A stretch of 5,466 bases of DNA from an uncultured Candidatus Saccharibacteria bacterium (GTDB taxonomy: Bacteria; Patescibacteriota; Saccharimonadia; Saccharimonadales; Saccharimonadaceae): assembly GCA_947427985.1 (NCBI GenBank), contig CANEKB010000069.1, positions 1-5,466 on the forward strand, read 5' to 3'. Made by a program: the position numbers and the translations under genes. Below the pieces are notes generated by a model, which searched no databases, was not told the DNA's origin, and was given only the letters and a program-made list of their open reading frames with translations. Of the stretch, positions 5,076 to 5,466 are shown one piece after another; the first letter of the stretch is position 1, and the number at the start of each line of letters is the position of its first letter.

Positions 5076-5113
5076 ATAGAAAAACCAAGAGCCAAAGCTC
5101 ATGGTTTTTCTAT
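5076..5113 (-). terminator. Terminator-like hairpin abutting the tRNA-Leu CCA
   Basis: Arms 5076-5092 and 5097-5113 pair over 17 positions with one A-A mismatch and a CAAA loop (plus strand). On the minus strand the descending arm reads GCTCTTGGTTTTTCTAT, a GC tip with a U-rich end. As at tRNA-Ser, the outermost pair uses the final A of the CCA. Confidence 0.7.
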
Positions 5114-5199
5114 GGTCCCCGGAACAGGACTTGAACCTGCACCTGATTGCTCAGACTAGCACCTGAAGCTAGCGCGTCTGCCAATTCCGCCATCCGGGG
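5113..5199 (-). tRNA. tRNA-Leu(CAG)
   Basis: The 87-nt class II tRNA has acceptor CCCCGGA/TCCGGGG, the leucine-type D arm GCGGAATTGGCAGACGC, anticodon stem CTAGC/GCTAG around TTCAGGT (anticodon CAG at 5163-5165), and a long variable arm. The T arm is GCAGG/CCTGT around TTCAAGT, the discriminator is A and CCA is encoded. Its 3' end is duplicated at 4921-4940. Confidence 0.96.
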
Positions 5200-5210
5200 A
5201 TACCTCTATT

Positions 5211-5240
5211 ATTATACCACAAATCCAAAACTCCAGGCAA
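5211..5240 (-). promoter_or_regulatory. tRNA-Leu promoter
   Basis: On the minus strand, TTGCCT (5240-5235) and TATAAT (5216-5211) are 18 bp apart, with TGG directly before the -10 (extended -10). The start would fall a few bases before the tRNA 5' end at 5199. The stretch 5241-5338 further upstream is AT-rich and shows no recognisable gene, only a small CTAGA/TCTAG hairpin at 5317-5329. Confidence 0.7.
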
Positions 5241-5338
5241 TTTTCGCCGCAATAGATATATAAATTAAATTGAGATCAAAGAAGAAAATAAATTCCTTTT
5301 GAACTAATTCGCGCAGCTAGATTGTCTAGAGTTTTGGA

Positions 5339-5364
5339 GGGCCTTGGGGTTTAGCCCAAGGCCC
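5339..5364 (-). terminator. Strong GC-rich hairpin, probable terminator of the upstream partial gene
   Basis: GGGCCTTGGG (5339-5348) and CCCAAGGCCC (5355-5364) form a perfect 10-bp stem with loop GTTTAG. It lies 47 nt after the stop codon of the partial minus-strand gene at 5412. The bases following on the minus strand (TCCAAAACTC) are not U-rich, so termination is inferred from hairpin strength and position. A plus-strand role is possible, but no plus-strand gene ends here. Confidence 0.55.
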
Positions 5365-5411
5365 GAGTTTCGCTTTGTTAAGAAGCTAGTTTAATCTTTA
5401 CGATTAACGAT

Positions 5412-5466
5412 TTACGCTTCCTTGCTAGCACGGCGAGCATTGCGGTAAGCAACGACACCAGCACCT
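5412..5466 (-). CDS. C-terminal end of an unidentified protein (cut by window end), possible membrane- or wall-anchored tail
   Basis: Only 17 codons and a TAA are in the window: GAGVVAYRNARRASKEA. A small, hydrophobic stretch followed by an Arg/Lys-rich tail is how membrane-anchored or sortase-anchored surface proteins end, but with no upstream sequence this is a guess. This frame is preferred because most codons follow the purine-any-pyrimidine pattern of coding sequence. A second open frame on the same strand, ending at 5378, also reads hydrophobic then basic (VLVSLLTAMLAVLARKRK) and cannot be excluded. Confidence 0.45.
   Translation of the reverse strand, partial: GAGVVAYRNARRASKEA

Noticed and set aside
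4876..5079. 67-codon plus-strand reading frame through element B
   Set aside because: It runs through a terminator, a tRNA-tail copy and four hairpins, has no ribosome binding site, and its translation looks like no protein.
4921..5131. Degenerate tandem tRNA-Leu gene (pseudo-tRNA)
   Set aside because: Only the 3' tail is duplicated; the intervening sequence has no D arm, anticodon arm or 5' acceptor strand, and element A shows the same plan at tRNA-Ser.
5378..5466. Alternative minus-strand frame VLVSLLTAMLAVLARKRK... ending at 5378
   Set aside because: It is possible, but its codon pattern is less coding-like than the frame ending at 5412; it is kept only as an alternative.

Overview
The window looks like a compact bacterial chromosome segment, most plausibly from a reduced-genome Patescibacteria/CPR lineage such as Saccharibacteria. 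This assignment is an inference from the divergent ThyA, the unusual deaminase fusion, the short intergenic gaps and overall style; no marker gene in the window settles it. TGA is used as a normal stop (ends of thyA and of the gene after it), which argues against the Gracilibacteria/Absconditabacteria code. All three tRNA genes encode their CCA ends. No CRISPR array, transposase or integrase gene is visible.

Layout: (1) 1-504, minus strand: 5' part of a class I SAM-dependent methyltransferase, starting 10 nt after the CCA of a tRNA with anticodon CAT (515-591). (2) 628-880: tRNA-Ser(TGA) on the minus strand, followed on its 3' side by a structured element of about 115 nt that ends in a partial copy of the tRNA-Ser 3' end. 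(3) 917-1558, minus: a GyrI-like small-molecule-binding protein. (4) 1591-1614: a perfect 24-bp palindrome between divergent genes. (5) 1725-4051, plus: a tight three-gene operon, thyA, a nucleotidyltransferase/dCMP-deaminase fusion, and a HIT-family protein, closed by a strong hairpin shared with the convergent yebC. (6) 4121-4822, minus: YebC/PmpR-family protein with a good promoter. (7) 4921-5199: tRNA-Leu(CAG) on the minus strand, followed by a second structured element of the same architecture, ending in a perfect 20-bp copy of the tRNA-Leu 3' end. (8) 5241-5338: no gene recognised. (9) 5339-5364: a strong GC-rich hairpin. (10) 5412-5466, minus: the last 17 codons of a protein with a basic, membrane-anchor-like tail.

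The operon makes biochemical sense: the deaminase half of the second protein would turn dCMP into dUMP, ThyA would methylate dUMP to dTMP, and the HIT protein would act on a nucleotide. The role of the nucleotidyltransferase half is not evident.

The most unusual content is the pair of tRNA-linked elements after tRNA-Ser and tRNA-Leu. Read on the minus strand, each begins with a 17-bp-arm hairpin that shares one base with the tRNA CCA. Each then has a spacer hairpin and a stem whose pairing is kept although its sequence differs. Inside that stem are the same internal-loop sequences (consensus YAGGARNCG and GAGNTGACGCC) around a variable AT-rich hairpin. Each continues with AGA and a further hairpin, and ends with a copy of the host tRNA's T-stem/acceptor 3' strand. 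I do not recognise this as a known RNA or mobile element family.
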